From assembly GCF_027409185.1 (NCBI RefSeq), contig NC_084467.1, forward strand, positions 88,172,501 through 88,236,500: 64,000 nucleotides of DNA, given 5' to 3'. The translations under genes and the position numbers were made by a program. Below the pieces are notes generated by a model. It searched no databases. It had not been told where the DNA came from and saw only the letters and a list, made by a program, of their open reading frames with translations. This document shows positions 35,601 to 50,000 of this stretch, piece by piece; the stretch's first letter is position 1, and every line of letters begins with the position of its first letter. The DNA is from Cynocephalus volans (lineage: Eukaryota; Chordata; Mammalia; Dermoptera; Cynocephalidae).

Positions 35601-38600
35601 CTGATTTAGATTTTTTATAAATAAAGACAATACATGAAAAGTAAACTACAAACCAATATCCTTTATGAACACAGACACAAAATCTTCATCAAACTAACAG
35701 AAAATTGATTCCAGCAGTATATACAAAGAATAATACTCCATGAGAGTGTGAAGTTTATCCCAAGCATGCAAGGCTGATGTAATATCTGAAAAGTAACATA
35801 ATCCAGCTATTAAGTGATAAAAGAAAAGCCACATAGATTAATTCAGAAAAGGCATTTGACAAAATTCACCACCCATTTATTATAAAAGCTCTTAGCAAAC
35901 TAGAAATGGAATAAAATTCCCTTAATCTAAAATATGGGACTTACAAAAAACCTACAGCAAATATAATGATAAAAAACTGAATGCTCTGTCCTGAAGGCCA
36001 AGAATAGGAACAGAATGCCTGTTCTTGCCATATTTATTCAAGTTGTAATAGAGGCTCCAGACATTGCAATAAGGCAAGAAAAATAAATAAAGGCAACCAA
36101 ATTGGGAAGGAAGAATTAAAATTGTCGTTTTTAGGTAACATGATTGTCTATATAGAAATAAATGAGTTTAGCAAGGTTTCAGAATTCAAGCTCAATATAT
36201 AAAAATCAATTACATTTCTATACATCAATGAGTAGCCTAAAAAAATTAATAAAATAATTACATTCACAATAGCATCAAGAAGTATAAAATACTTAGAAAC
36301 AAACTAACAAAAGCAATGCAAAACTTGTACAATGAAAACTGCAAAATATCGTTTAGAGAATTTGAAGATCTAAATAAATAAAGACATGTAATGTTCATGA
36401 ATTGGAAGACAAAATATTGTCAAAATGGTGTTTCTTTCAAAATTGACTGTAAATTCAATTTACCCTTCTCTAAATCCAAATAGACTATTTTGTAGAAGCT
36501 GACAAGCAGATCTGAACATTTATATGGAATTATAAAGGATCTAAAATAATAATTTTGAAAAAGAACAAAGTTGGTAGATTTACATTACCTACTTTCAAAA
36601 CTTTAAAGTCAAGGTAATCAAGACAGTGTGGTATTGGCACAAGAACTGGCATATAGATCAATGAAACAGAATTGAGAGTCCTGAAATAAATCCTTAAATT
36701 TAGGGTCAATTGGTTTTCAACAAAGGTACTTAAGCAATTGAACAAGAAAAAAGTCTTTTCAACAAATGGTACTGAGATCATTGGATATCCGCATTAAAAA
36801 AAAAAAAAAAAAACTTATATCATTATTTCATACCATACACAAAAATTATCTTATCTTACAAAAGATCACAGATCTAAATGTAGAAACTAAAATTATAAAA
36901 CTTTAGAAGAAAACATAGTAAAAATGTTTTCAATCTGCTGCTGGATAAAGAGTTCTTACGTATGACTCCAAAAGCATGATCAAGAAAAGAAAATAAAAAT
37001 TGATGAGTTGGACATCGTCAGAAATGAAAAACTTTGTGATTCAAAAGATATTAAGAAAATGGAAAGGGAAGCCACAAACTGGGATAAAATACTTGCAAAT
37101 AATATATTTGATAAAGGACTTGTATTCAGAATATACAAAGAACTCTTATAACTCAATAAAAAGACAAACAACCTTATTTTAAAATGGACAAAAGATTCAA
37201 ACAGATATTTCACCAAAGAAGAAATACTGATGTCAAATAAACACATGAAAAGATGCTTTAGGGAAATACAAATTAAAACCACAATGAGATACTTCTACAC
37301 AAGTATTAGAATGGCTAAAATTAAACTGACCATCCCAACTGTTGGAAGGATGCAGAAACTTGAATTCTCAAATTGCTGGTGGTAAATGGTAAAACCATTT
37401 TGGAAAAGTTTGGTAGTTTTTTAAAAATCAAACATATTCCATCAGCCATTCCATTCTTAGGTATTCACCCCCAATAAATACAAAGATTTGTACACAATGC
37501 TCACAGCAGCTTATTTTATAATATCCAAAAACTGAAAACAACCCAAATGCACATTAGCTGATTAATGGATAAACCAATTGTGGCATATCCATACAATGAA
37601 ATACTAAGCAATTTAAAAGAAATAAACTACTGATACACATTACCACCTGAAAGAACCTCAAAGACACTATACTGAGTGAAAGAAGAGAAACACAAAAAAT
37701 TATATATTGTATGAGTCTTTTTATATAAAATATAGAAATACAAATTTATAAAGACAGAAAGCACATCAGTAGTGGCCTAGCTGGGGGCTGGAGTGTGGAT
37801 TAACTGCAAACAGGCTCTGGGGAACTTTTTGGGGTAACTTAAATGTTCTAAAACGGGACTGTGGTGATAGTTACACAACTCTATAAACGAACTAAAATTA
37901 TTCAACTATAAACTTACAATGGAAGAATTTCACGATATGCAAATTCTACCTTAATAAAGCTTTATATTTTAAAAAAAAGGAGGCACAATAGAGTTCAAAG
38001 ACAAACCAAAAATTGGGGGTGGGGGGAAGGCAAAAAAATGTAGGAAATAACAGCACATAAAAGCGATACAAATTAGGGTACAGAATATATAAAGAACACT
38101 TAAGAAGTCATAAGTGTTAAACATTCCAAATAAAAAAGAAATGAACAGGAATTTCACAAAGTAGGAAATAACCCCAAAGTATATAAAAAGATGTTTCTCA
38201 TTTTAATAAGAGGGAAATGTCGATTAACATCATAAGATACTGCTTCAGTCACTAGATTGACAAAATGCCTTTGACCCAGTTACTTCTAAGAATTTATCTT
38301 ACAAATTTATTTGTACAAGGCTACAAAGACATATGTACAAAGACAGTTGCTGGAGCAGTGTATGACTATATAGACTGAAAAGAATTTAATTATCTGTAAA
38401 CAGAGTACTACCTAAATTAATTATATTACATCATATACTGGAATACTATGAGATCACTAAGAAATAAACACATACTTACATTCTGATACATCGAAACAAA
38501 CCTAGTCCATGATAATATTGTTAGATGAAAAAAGCAAGGGATAGAACATTGGGCATGTACTATTTATGTTTATATATACAAACACCCATATATACAAACA

Positions 38601-41600
38601 TACATACAAATATATGCACACACACATATTCTTGTATATGCTTTGAATACTTTTGGAATATATCACAAGAAACTCCTAACAGTGTTTTTCTCCAAGGAGA
38701 GGACTGGGGACCACAGTAGGGACATTTAGAGAGTATATCTTCTTGTACCTTTGGAAACTTCCTATACTCATACATTACCTGTTTTTAAAAACAGTTAATA
38801 CCAAATAAACAAAAGATTAACTTAGAGCCATCTAGTAAACGAGGTAGTTAATCAAACTGAGTGATTCTATCTCTAGATAAAATCTGTCTCTGAATACATA
38901 CTGTGGGCCAAACTCTATGAAGATAAAGAAATCAATCATCTAGGTCCTTTCTCATTGTGGAAAATCTCTCACACACTTCATAATTTCCTCCATGAAACCT
39001 AATCAAACCTTGTGCATCAAGAATTTATTCCAAAAGATTATATCATAAGTATTTTTTTTTTATATCAAATAACATCTCTTCTTTAATAACATTTTAGTTT
39101 GAAAAATACCATAATGGTGTTTCACCACAAAATGTAAGCACCACAGTGGCAGGGGCTTTGTCTTGTTCACTGCTGTATCTCCTGCAACTAGAACAATGCT
39201 TGGCCATAGTAAACATTTATCAAATTTTTATTGAATGACTGAATCCTTGGCTATATTGTCTTCAAAAATAAAAGAGAAGAAATAAGTAATTTTGTCTATT
39301 TTGCTTTAAAATTATCAAGTGTTTGTTCTTTCTATTTGTCAGCACAGCACAATCTTTTTAAATACCCACATACAGTAGTCCCCCTTTATCCATGATTTCG
39401 CTTTCTGCAGTTTCAGTCACTGGGGTCAACCACAGTCCAAAATTGGTGAGTACAGAACAATAAAATATTTTGAGAGAGAGAGAAACACCACATTCACATA
39501 ACTTTTATTACACTATATTGTTTTAATTTTTCTATTTTATTATTAATTATTGTTGTCAATTTCTTCTTTTTCTTTCTTTTTTTTTTTTTTTAAAGGATGA
39601 CCGGTAAGGGGATCTTAACCCTTGACTTGGTCTTATCAGCACCACACTCTCTCAAGTGAGCCACAGGCTGGCCCTGTTAATTTCTTACTGTGCCTAATTT
39701 ATAAATTAAACTTTATCATAGATATGCATGTATAGGAAAACAGATAGTATAAACAGACGGTCCCTGACTTAAGATGGCTCAACTTTACGATGGTGTGAAA
39801 GCGATAAGTATTCAGTAGAAACTGTACTTTGAGTACCCATATCGCTATTCTGTTTTTCACTTTCAGTATTCAATAAATCACATGCAACATTCAACACTTT
39901 ATCATAAAATAGGCTTTGTGTTAGATAATTTTGCCCAACTGTAGGCTAATGTAAGTGTTCTGAGCATGTTAAAGGTAGGCTAAACTAAGCTATGAAGTTT
40001 GGTAGGTTAGGTATATTAAATGCATTTTCAACTCATGATATTTTCAATTTACAATAGATTTATTGGTACATAACCCCATCACAGGTAGAGCATTTATATG
40101 GTGTTCAGTACTATCTGCAGTTTCAGGCATACAGCTGGGGGCCTTGGAATATATCCTCTGTGGATAAGCAGTTGGGAACTACTGTATTCTTTCAGCATGA
40201 TTTTGTTTCTTACCTAATTTAACTCCTCATGTTATTTCACATCCTCACAGTTAAACATCTAATTGAACATACTAAATCTCGACAATAACATTTTAAGACA
40301 TCAGGTATATCACAGACTCCATGTCATGAAATAAAATGGTGATTTTTTTTTAACTGCAACTCAAACGAACATGTTTTAATTGCCATAGCTGCTAACACAA
40401 GACAAACAAGATCAATGGTCACCTAAGTTGGCAGTGATTAGAGGTATAAGAAGAAAATCTTATAACTTCGATTTATATCCATTTTTAATCTCATTCTTTA
40501 ATTTCTATTTTTGAATACATTTTAATATTAATAATAGCAAATAACATTTTTGGAGCACTTATCATGTATCAGGCACTATTCAAAGCAAATGCCTTAATTC
40601 ACTTAAACTCAATAAGCCAGTAAGGTAAATAAAATTATTGCTCCATTTTACAAGTGGGGAAATTGAAGCATGTGAGTTGGTTGTTTTTGGTTTGTTTTTT
40701 AGTGGTATGCCCCACTTCACATTGACAGAGGCAGGATTTAAATCCTAACATCAGACCTCACTTTCTTAACCACTAAATTATAATGTATATAATACAGTAG
40801 TTCGGTAGTACATATATAAAATTCACAAATAAATAAATTTGACGTGTTGGAGATCCAAGCTCAAAGTGTTTTGTTTGTTTCAGGGGTTTTTTGGGTTTTT
40901 TTGTTTTTTTTTTTTACTGTTAGGAATACATGATCATAGGAATATGGAGATAAATGATATACGAAATACTGAAAGTCTTGCTCCTATGTCTAACAACACC
41001 CTTGGTATAATGGTTCCTTTGATTCCACAAGACCTTTAAAAAAGGTAATATTATTTTATAAGTCATATTTAGTCCTACTAACTAGGCAACTGTCTATAGT
41101 AGCTCTTGTCCTCATTTTGGACATTATATATATGCCTGGAAAGTTGTTTAAAGTGGAAAACAACTGTGTATTCAATCATAATTTTCAAGAGAAAAAAATG
41201 GTCCCAAGATGCAATCACGCTTCAGTATACTGATATTTATTACAAAACAATAGCACCCCTTTGATTGCACAAATCTAATTCTCCTTAATAAGCAATGAAA
41301 GAAGAGCCAATTAAATGCATCTAAATACTCTTTAGAAAACAGTATTATAAGCATAAAAAGTCAGGCTTAATCCTCATTTCACTGAGAACTCTCAATAGCT
41401 CCAAATAATCAGTAAGAGTATGACTAAGAAGAAGCCCATGCCTAAGCAACACAGCTAACTTATTTTTAGAGCAACCCATACCTACTTTTATAAAGAGTTT
41501 ATAATACTAGTTTCAAAGTCCTCAATCTACCTTTTATAAATATTCTTTTCATAAATGTTTGTCTCCATGATGTAGGAAAAACACAATTGGGACCTAAAGT

Positions 41601-43990
41601 TAGGAATGAAAATAAAAGCGGTCACTGATCTAAGTGGACTAAATTATTGTGAAAATAAAATTGTAATATATATGAAAACAATATATAATTCTAAGATGTT
41701 AGTAATAACAATGATGATGAAGTCAAGTGGACAGAAAAAAGCCTTAGCAAGTAAATCAAGGGTTGGAGGAAATGCTCATCATATACTATTTGAGATAATG
41801 TTGCCAGAACTACATTTCAAAACTTGCTAAAAGCCTACACAACACCAGACCTTTAAATTTTGATAATAGAATCCAAAAATGTTACCACAGCTAATATACT
41901 AGCAGTATGAAGTCAGTAACTCTCATTAGGATTGAGAGTTGTAGAAGATTCAAGTAGAAGAATGAACAAAACTGGAGAGATTGAATAGAAATAAGGGTTT
42001 AAGCATATTGGTGACCAATCTTTTTACACATTACAGTGACTCAAGAAATATACAAGTATAGTACATACAATATTTCCTATAAGCATATATACTAGATATT
42101 GAGTAATGTATTCATCTAATATATTACCTAATACTTAGCAACTGACCAAAGAATAAGTGAACTTTTGAAAAGATGAAAAATATTTGTGTGCTAATTCGTT
42201 GCTATATTTTTCCAAAAACAGTATTAGTTAATTTGGCTACCTTTGGTCCTGAAACCGGGTGGATGTTATTTTTGGAAGACATTGGATGAGGAAAGGTATT
42301 CTGGTATGTAAATGCAGAGGAGACAGGATAACCAATCCCACAAGCTGGGTAAGTCAGTCTACCATCAATCTAAAAATAAAAACATAAAAATGATTAAGGA
42401 TGAGAAATTAATTCTAATAGTATTTGCTGATCCAGGAGGCGTTAGTTCTAGTAACTAATAGTTAAGAGCACTATCTCAGAGGACTATCTTAAGATCACTA
42501 TTTTATTGTCATGACACCACAAAACCGCTGTATTATACAGCATAAAGCTGGGATATCTTTGGCCCAGAGGCTTTTTAGAGTTGCTATGCAAGTTTGGATA
42601 CAACTACTGGGCCCACCTTTGAACCGAGTTAAAACAAAGACTTCTGAGCTATCTTGGTTCACTTTATGCCTCCTGAAAAGGGGTAGGGGCAGAGTCTTAG
42701 ATCAATAGGTCAATGAGAGATAAAATAAAAATAATTTCCTGCCAGACTGAGTAAAAATAAGATCAGTGCTCTTAAATGAACTAATTGAGATAATAATTGT
42801 CTTTGCCACTAATTTTCAATATAGTGGCAACCACCATTAACCAGTATCATGAGAACAATGTTTATTTTTATAATAACAGGCCAACTGAAACACAAATCTT
42901 AAGAAGCAATTGTGTACACCAACGGCTGCACGACAAAAATACCTTTCTCACAGCTATTTATCATCTCAGTCATTCAAGGTTAAGCCTGTCAAATTTTTTC
43001 AAGCTTGTAATTCAGCCCTAGGTACTTCTTTCTGTACCTTTTTCCAATTTAGCATCAATTCTTTCCCTTCTTCGGACATCTAGTACTATCTGATTTATCA
43101 AAGTAGATTAAAAATTCAATTAGACATCTGAAGTTTAAACCCTCTGCCAATGCCCTCCAGCCAAACCCACCAGGAACACAACTATAGATGTACAAGCTGG
43201 TTTATTGCTCGTTGCAACAGAGTTAAGACTGCACACACCATGGGGAATAATGGGGTGTCTCAGCAAGTGGTTGTTTAAAAAGTATTTATTTATTGGATTT
43301 AGGCATATGTTAGGTGATTTAAGGGTAAGTTTAAGAAAGTGGGGCTTTGCTGTGGATAGGAAACAACCAGGAAGTGGGGATAAACGTATGACTGGGTATC
43401 TGAATAAATCCTATCTAAGAAGGCAGGAGGAATGTATTAAGGCCAAAGATGTAACTGGTAAAGGAGCAGCCACTCATGTTAGCCAGGACAGGAGGAAGGT
43501 TGGCCATTTTTGTGGTTTGGCAATGTTCATATTTTTGTCTTTGTTCAGACATGATTATGGAGTGGTCTCGTTTTTGTCCTGATCTATCACAGTAACAGGG
43601 TGACCTTATCTGATGTTGATATTCTGTGAAATTGTTATGTTCTACAGGAAAACCCCAAGGCCCACTTCTGTGTGCTATGCAAGCTCCTAGCAGCACCTAG
43701 GCTTAGCCACCTCATAGCACCAGGCTATCTCTTAGATATAAGGAGCTGCCCTTCCTATTCTTCTCACTTATTTCTTGCAAGGAAAACACAAAAGACCTCA
43801 TGCTAGATGCTAGAGTTTCTTCCAACTCTAACCAGTTTCTTCTAGAATCTAGACTTGACAATTCCACTAACAGGGCTTATCTTTTTCTTTCTTTTCTTTT
43901 TCTGATGGAATTCAGTTTACGTTTTTTCCATCATAGTTCCAAACTTGAACTCAAAACCTGAATTCTCTCTTCTTGAAGTCTCCTAAATAT

Positions 43991-44025
<35 letters not shown>

Positions 44026-47000
44026 TTTAAAGTTTGTCAACTTATTTAGAATTAAAAGTAATGTAATAAAGAGTTAGTACTGAATGATGTCTATACCCAG
44101 TAAAGTCTTACAAAGAAGTGTGTCCTTCAAATATAGCCACTTTGTGAAGAGCAAGTATACCTACGTCCCACTTCCAAGGGTAACTGAAACTCTACTTCAA
44201 TGCTAATAATTGTAGGAACCCAGTTTGTATCGGTGCCAGCACCTTAAGTCATGGAGACTTCCTAACAATCTGTGAATACCTTTGCTTTGGAAATTCACTA
44301 AGATCACTCACATCCTCTCTTAAATCTTACCACATTCAGGTTAGGAGAAATTCCACTTCTGATTGTGTTGCTGCTAGAATGTGCAGGTGGAGTGGTAGAA
44401 GGTCCCAATACATCTTGCTTTCTCACTAGCTGATTTTCATTTAGCTCTTTATTTAACCATGTGATTACTTAAATAAAAGAACAAGAAGCAAGGTAAAGAA
44501 TTTTATTTGACTTTTTACCTTTCTAATCATTTTAAACATTTAAAAGTTATATTAAGATTTTTTTAATTTTAAGTTTTTACAACTACCATATATCACAGGG
44601 GAACAATACAGGTTCATCTAAATTTTTGCCATTAAAGATTTTTATTTTAGCAACTGCCACATAGGATTCCTTATTTTATTACTCTTAGAAGCACGTGTCT
44701 CTGCCACTCAAGCATCTCTTTCAAAGCTTTTACTTCTAGAATATCTTACAGTTTAAGTTTGCAATCCTATGTCTGATATCTAGTATTAGAAACTGGGAAA
44801 ATGTTAGTTAAAAGCCTCATCTTATATTTTAGTTTCAAATTATTCATATTACAACTATTAGATAAACACAGCAACTAAAAAAAGAGTAGTGAAGAATTTA
44901 AACAATAAATTATAGTCAGTATTTTCAACACTTTTAATTTTGGGTTACTGACACATGTGATATGATATCCTTTATTTACAATGATGATAACTTACAGGGC
45001 GAATGATGTAACTTACTATAGCAAAGACATTAAAACAGTATATTTAAAGCAGAAATTATTCAGATGTACCAATAGCTTGATTTACCTACACTTTTATGAA
45101 TTCAAATAAAATTTTCAGATTAAGAATAAAACTACAAGCCTCATTTACATAAAAATGTAACATACTTACACTTTTCATTATTTTTTAGAAGCTGTTTGCT
45201 TTCTTCAAGTTTTTGAACTGTAGCTTCTAATTGTTCTTGTAATTTACATACCTGAAATAATGTCAATCCTCACAATAAGTCAAGAAAATAAGTTAAAATA
45301 AAAACTGAAGAAATGTATTATATTAATTAAATAATTAAATGATTACTACTATTATTGAATGAGAATAGAGGAATTAATTCAACTATGTAATAAAATATTT
45401 ACATGTGAAAATAGACATACATATACTCTTATATAAGTGTAATCAAGGTATTTAGGTCATGATAACTAACTTTTCAAACTGAAATAGGTTATTAACTTCT
45501 GTTAAATCTATTCATCTTCTTTTGTTAAAAAAAAAAAAAAAAAAAGGCCAAGGCCATTCTCTAATACAACAAAGTAGAAATTTTAAAAATACATCTCAGG
45601 AAGCTTGTCATACTTTACAAATAAAATAGTCACAACACAAAAATATAAAACATTAACTACCTCTTGCTCTTTAATTCGGAGAGACTGTCCAACATCTTGT
45701 AATTCCTTTTGTTCCTTTTGTAATTTTTCCTCCTTCTCAGCCAAGAGTTTTTCTTGCTGAACAGTAACTGTATTCTTCAGTTTCAATTTACCCATTAGAG
45801 TTTTCAGATCCCCTTGTAACTTCTTTATAATTTCATTTGCCTGTAAAGAACTTCATATGTAAATCTCTATATAATCTAATGAGATATTAATATTTCATTA
45901 AATTTTTAAAACAAACCTTCAGAAGTTCTGCTGATAATGATTTTATTGTAGCTTCAAGTTTTTCTAGTTGTACCTGATTTTTCTCACCATTTTCTTCTAA
46001 AACCACCTGATTTTTAAAAATAAATAAATAAATAATTAGGACATGTGTTGTGTTAGAAAAGCATTACTTGTAAATGTGATCATCAATTTGTTTAGAAAAA
46101 TTTAAAAACAGACCTTTTGCTCCTGGATTGTATCAAATGCTTCTTTTGTTCTTAAAACAAGCTGATCCTTATCTTTGATTTCCTGTTCTAAAACTGCCAC
46201 TTTTGTCTGTAGCTGATTAATATGCTTTTCTTTCTCATGGCATTCAGCATCTAGTGCAGAATTCTCTCTTCGCAAAGAGAGTACTTCTTGCTTAGTCCGC
46301 TGTAGCTCCTAGAGGCAAGAAAAAAGAAATTATGCATTATGAAAAAGAGAAGTTGGCTGGTCTGGTTATTTATAGTTAAGTTTTTTAAAATAACCAAAAC
46401 GTCTTTCATAATTTTAAACTTCTAATACAGATTTTTTTAAAAGACCCAGAAATCTCTCTAATGATATGTGTAACACAGATCTGGAATACAATTGTAAAAT
46501 ACTCTATCTAATTCGATCATATAAAGGGAATATAAAACAATCCTGATTTATGAATAAATTACTACAACTTTAAAAAAACTAGTAACAAGAATTTTCCAAT
46601 GTCTACCCAACTGATTCTAAGGGTAACCAGGGGTGAGAGCCACCATCTAAAGTTAACACTTTTTTCTGTCGGCTACATGTACAGATCTTTTTTTAAAAGG
46701 GGGCTCATACTGGGCAGTTTTATAATCTACCTTCTTCACATAATATATTACAAATATTTTCCCATGTCAACAAATATGTTAACATTTCTGGATTTCCTTT
46801 TGGTTCACTCATTAAGGCAAAAACATGCAAACAATATTTGTTAATTAAAAATAGATTTTAATAAATCTAGAATAGGTCACTTCCCAAATAGCTAATACCA
46901 ACACAAACATTGCTGGTACACAAAAGTCCAGTATACAATACATCTAGATAGTTTTAATTTTTAAGGAAAATTTTTAAAAATGACTTCATAGAATTATACT

Positions 47001-50000
47001 ATAGTGGTTTTAGAAGAATAGACTTTGGTATCAGACAGAATTCAAATCCTGGCTCTTCTACTCTGTGATCTTGGGAATTACTAAACCTCCCTAAATCTCA
47101 GTTCCCTCATCTGTAAAACAGAGATAATATCAACTACATCTTAAATTATTTTATTTAATCTTCTCAAAAATCCTTATGTAAATTGCCTAACATATTGGCT
47201 GGCACACAGTAAATACTCAATAAATGGTACTAATTATTTTTAGGGCACTAATGCCTAAAAAGTATAATTTAGCATAATTAACAGAACATTCAAAGGTCGA
47301 AGAAAAAAAAAGTTCCCAGGACTCATAATTTGTAAGTCTAATGCAAATCCTGGAAGAAATATTGATTAGATTATATAAAAACCAACATAAAGAAGTCTGT
47401 ATATACACTGGCCAGTTTCAGGGCTAAAATATAAGAAATCATATAGCATTATAATTAAGCATTTAGACTACCAACCAACCATGAAGTCTGAAATGTTTAA
47501 CACCAATTATAATAATTGGTGTGGAAGGTGAAGTGTTTAAGGAGAAAAATTGAAGACATCTATTATCCCAGCAGAAGGCTATGAGGATCTGAACATAAAA
47601 TTGGTCAGGCTTTAGAGAATAATACTGGTGATCTTTGTATTTAAATATAATAGCCAAAAACCTACATGTTTTCTGATAATTCATATGACAGTAACGCATA
47701 ATAATGCTAAGAAAGAGTCTATCATCAGTGTCAAAGCATCAACAAATGTGCCACTATTACAAGACTTAAAAAACTCTGTTGCCTAAGAGAACAAGGTAGG
47801 TTCTCATCCTCATTCTTCCAATGACTGGCTATGTGATCTTGGGCAAGTTACTGATCCTCTTTGTGCCTTAGTTTCATCATCTGTAAAGCGGCAATAATAA
47901 TACCTACCTTAAAGAATTGTTATAAGAATTAAATGTTAATATAAGTAAATCACTTAAAACAGTGCCTATCACACAGCAAATGCTCAGTAAGCATTAGCTA
48001 TTATCTTTACTATTACTATTATCATTATCATTACTGGACATTGAACGCCATACCGTTGCTTGATATGTTGAGTAGCTGAAGAAAGAACCAGCAGCCCTGT
48101 CAACACTGAGTACCCTAAGAGATACAGATGCTGCTAATATTAAAAATACCCTGAAAAATCTGAGAGCTATTCCAGTAAGCTGTTCTTGGAGACCCGAACT
48201 GAAAACATCCAAGTTTACCTCCGTTCTGTTATAAATTAGCCCTTTTTATCAATTTTCAGATTCTCAATTGTCTTTGCATTTCTGAACTGATTACCCTAAC
48301 ATCACAAAGTTCTTTACAGAGCATCCGGAGAAATACCACCCACATAAGTAATAAAGTAACCAAATTAAAATAAAGTGACCAAATTAAAATGTTCTTTCAA
48401 ATTGGGGGAGGGGGGGGACCAACATGCAATACCTCTTCGACACCAGAAAGTTTTGCTTTAAGTTCTCTAATAGTGGAGTCTCCTTTATATTTCCTTTCAG
48501 TTAGGTCTTTATTAGCTGCTTCTAACTCAGACAACCTGTTTTGTAGCTGGTGAATATTTTGTTGATGGACGACTTCTAAATCTTTTTTCTGTTGTTCATG
48601 CTGCTGTTGATATTGAACTTGTGCCTATTATATAAAAAATATAGTACCAAAATTCAAAGAAAAAAATCAGAAATACAAATTTGAAAAGATTTGATGAAAA
48701 AAATTGTAATTTCTTCTATATAATTATTAGATTTTCCTGTTTTAAAGGTCTATTTTCAATCATAGATTTCATGAAGTAGATAAACAGAGGCAAATTTACC
48801 ACCATAATCTTGTTCATAATTTCTGCTTCTTCTAAACCCACATAAGTTTAGAAGTAATGGACCTCAAGTTAAGAAAAGAATGATATATGATTAAGTAAAA
48901 AAAGCAACTGCAAAATACTATATATAGAATGAACCTACTTGTATAAAAAAAAAATGAGCGACTACATAAGAACTTTCAGTTTTCACTTTAAACACTATTA
49001 CATTGTTTCAGTTTTTACAATCAGTACATATAATGTTTTACAATGGAAAAAAACACCTACAATTGTAAAATTGGCAAGTTTTGTTCATTAGACCAATCTC
49101 ATATTTAGTAGTGACATTTTACCAGAAGTAAAATTTGAAGATGGTTGTAGCTGTGCAATCTCTGGTGCCTGTATCATACCACAAACCCATCTTAACAATT
49201 TCTGTTAACGAACACTATCAAATCCTAAATACCTTTTAAAAATAAGTACACTTTTTCTGATTATGAAAGTTAAACATGCTCTTAAATCACAAATAACCCT
49301 TAATCCATCCAGGTAACCATTCCTAATGTTTAGGAATATTCCTTTCATTTATATATTTATACTGACGTCCCGCATAAAACACAATATACATACTTAAATT
49401 TAATGAATTAAGATCAAGCTATTTATACAATTTAACCATGCTTTTTATTCTCTTAGCATTTATACCTTCTTACATCACTAAAAAACTCTTTGTAAATACT
49501 TTAATATCTATACAACATTCCATCCCATGGCTACTCCATAATTCATTTAAACTCCGCCCTACTATGGACATTTAGTTTCTAATTTTTCACAATTACAAAT
49601 AAAACTATGATTAATATATTTGCACACAGACATACACCTAAAATTCAGTTTATTTCCTTATGATCGATTATAGGTTAAAGAATATAGACAAGTATAAATC
49701 TTGATATACGTTCTAAAACTGCAATCCAGAAAAGTTGTACCTATTCAAAATTCCTACCACTAATGCAGGAGAGTGTCCTTCTCATAAGATACTTTGAGAA
49801 TTTTATATTACTACTCCAGAAATTCCCTCATTTTTGGAAAACTGGAAAGGAGAGAAGGAACAAAAGAGAAAAAACAGGAAGGAGTCCATATAAAATTGAA
49901 TATACAACCTGAGAAGAAAACACTGAAGAAGCAATCAAGACCAAAAAAAAGAGCAAGCTGGTAAAGATGCTAATTGTAACTGTTTAAGAGGGTAATCAAA

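Larger units (their letters stand above)
39373..40184 (+). mobile_element. Tigger-type DNA transposon (MER2-like) with two insertions
   Basis: Inverted ends 'cagtagtccccctttatcc' (39,373) and 'gttgggaactactg' (ending 40,184) are flanked by TA. The body is interrupted by a CYN SINE (39,566-39,675) and by a second DNA element (39,754-40,098). No transposase frame is left. Confidence 0.8.
21760..42240 (-). other. SASS6: SASS6 intron 14 (20.5 kb) with nested repeats
   Basis: The largest SASS6 intron in the window. From low to high coordinates it holds unassigned AT-rich sequence (21.8-22.6 kb), probable L1M 5' sequence (22.6-24.5 kb), and an old plus-strand L1 (24.5-37.97 kb) carrying an RPS25 pseudogene, a split palindromic element and two minus-strand L1s. 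More L1M (38.0-38.8 kb), an L2 tail (39.1-39.25 kb), a Tigger with a nested MER44-like element and SINE (39.37-40.18 kb) and a MIR (40.54-40.79 kb) follow. I recognise nothing in 40.8-42.2 kb. Confidence 0.85.
46309..48432 (-). other. SASS6: SASS6 intron 8
   Basis: About 2.1 kb with two plus-strand MIR copies (47.03-47.23 and 47.82-48.01 kb). A diverged minus-strand LINE-like piece may lie at 46.65-46.85 kb. The open frames here belong to these repeats or are random. Confidence 0.65.

Noticed and set aside
45583..45795. Separate 70-residue coiled-coil gene
   Set aside because: The first part is SASS6 exon 11 and the end runs into intron 11; it is part of the spliced gene.
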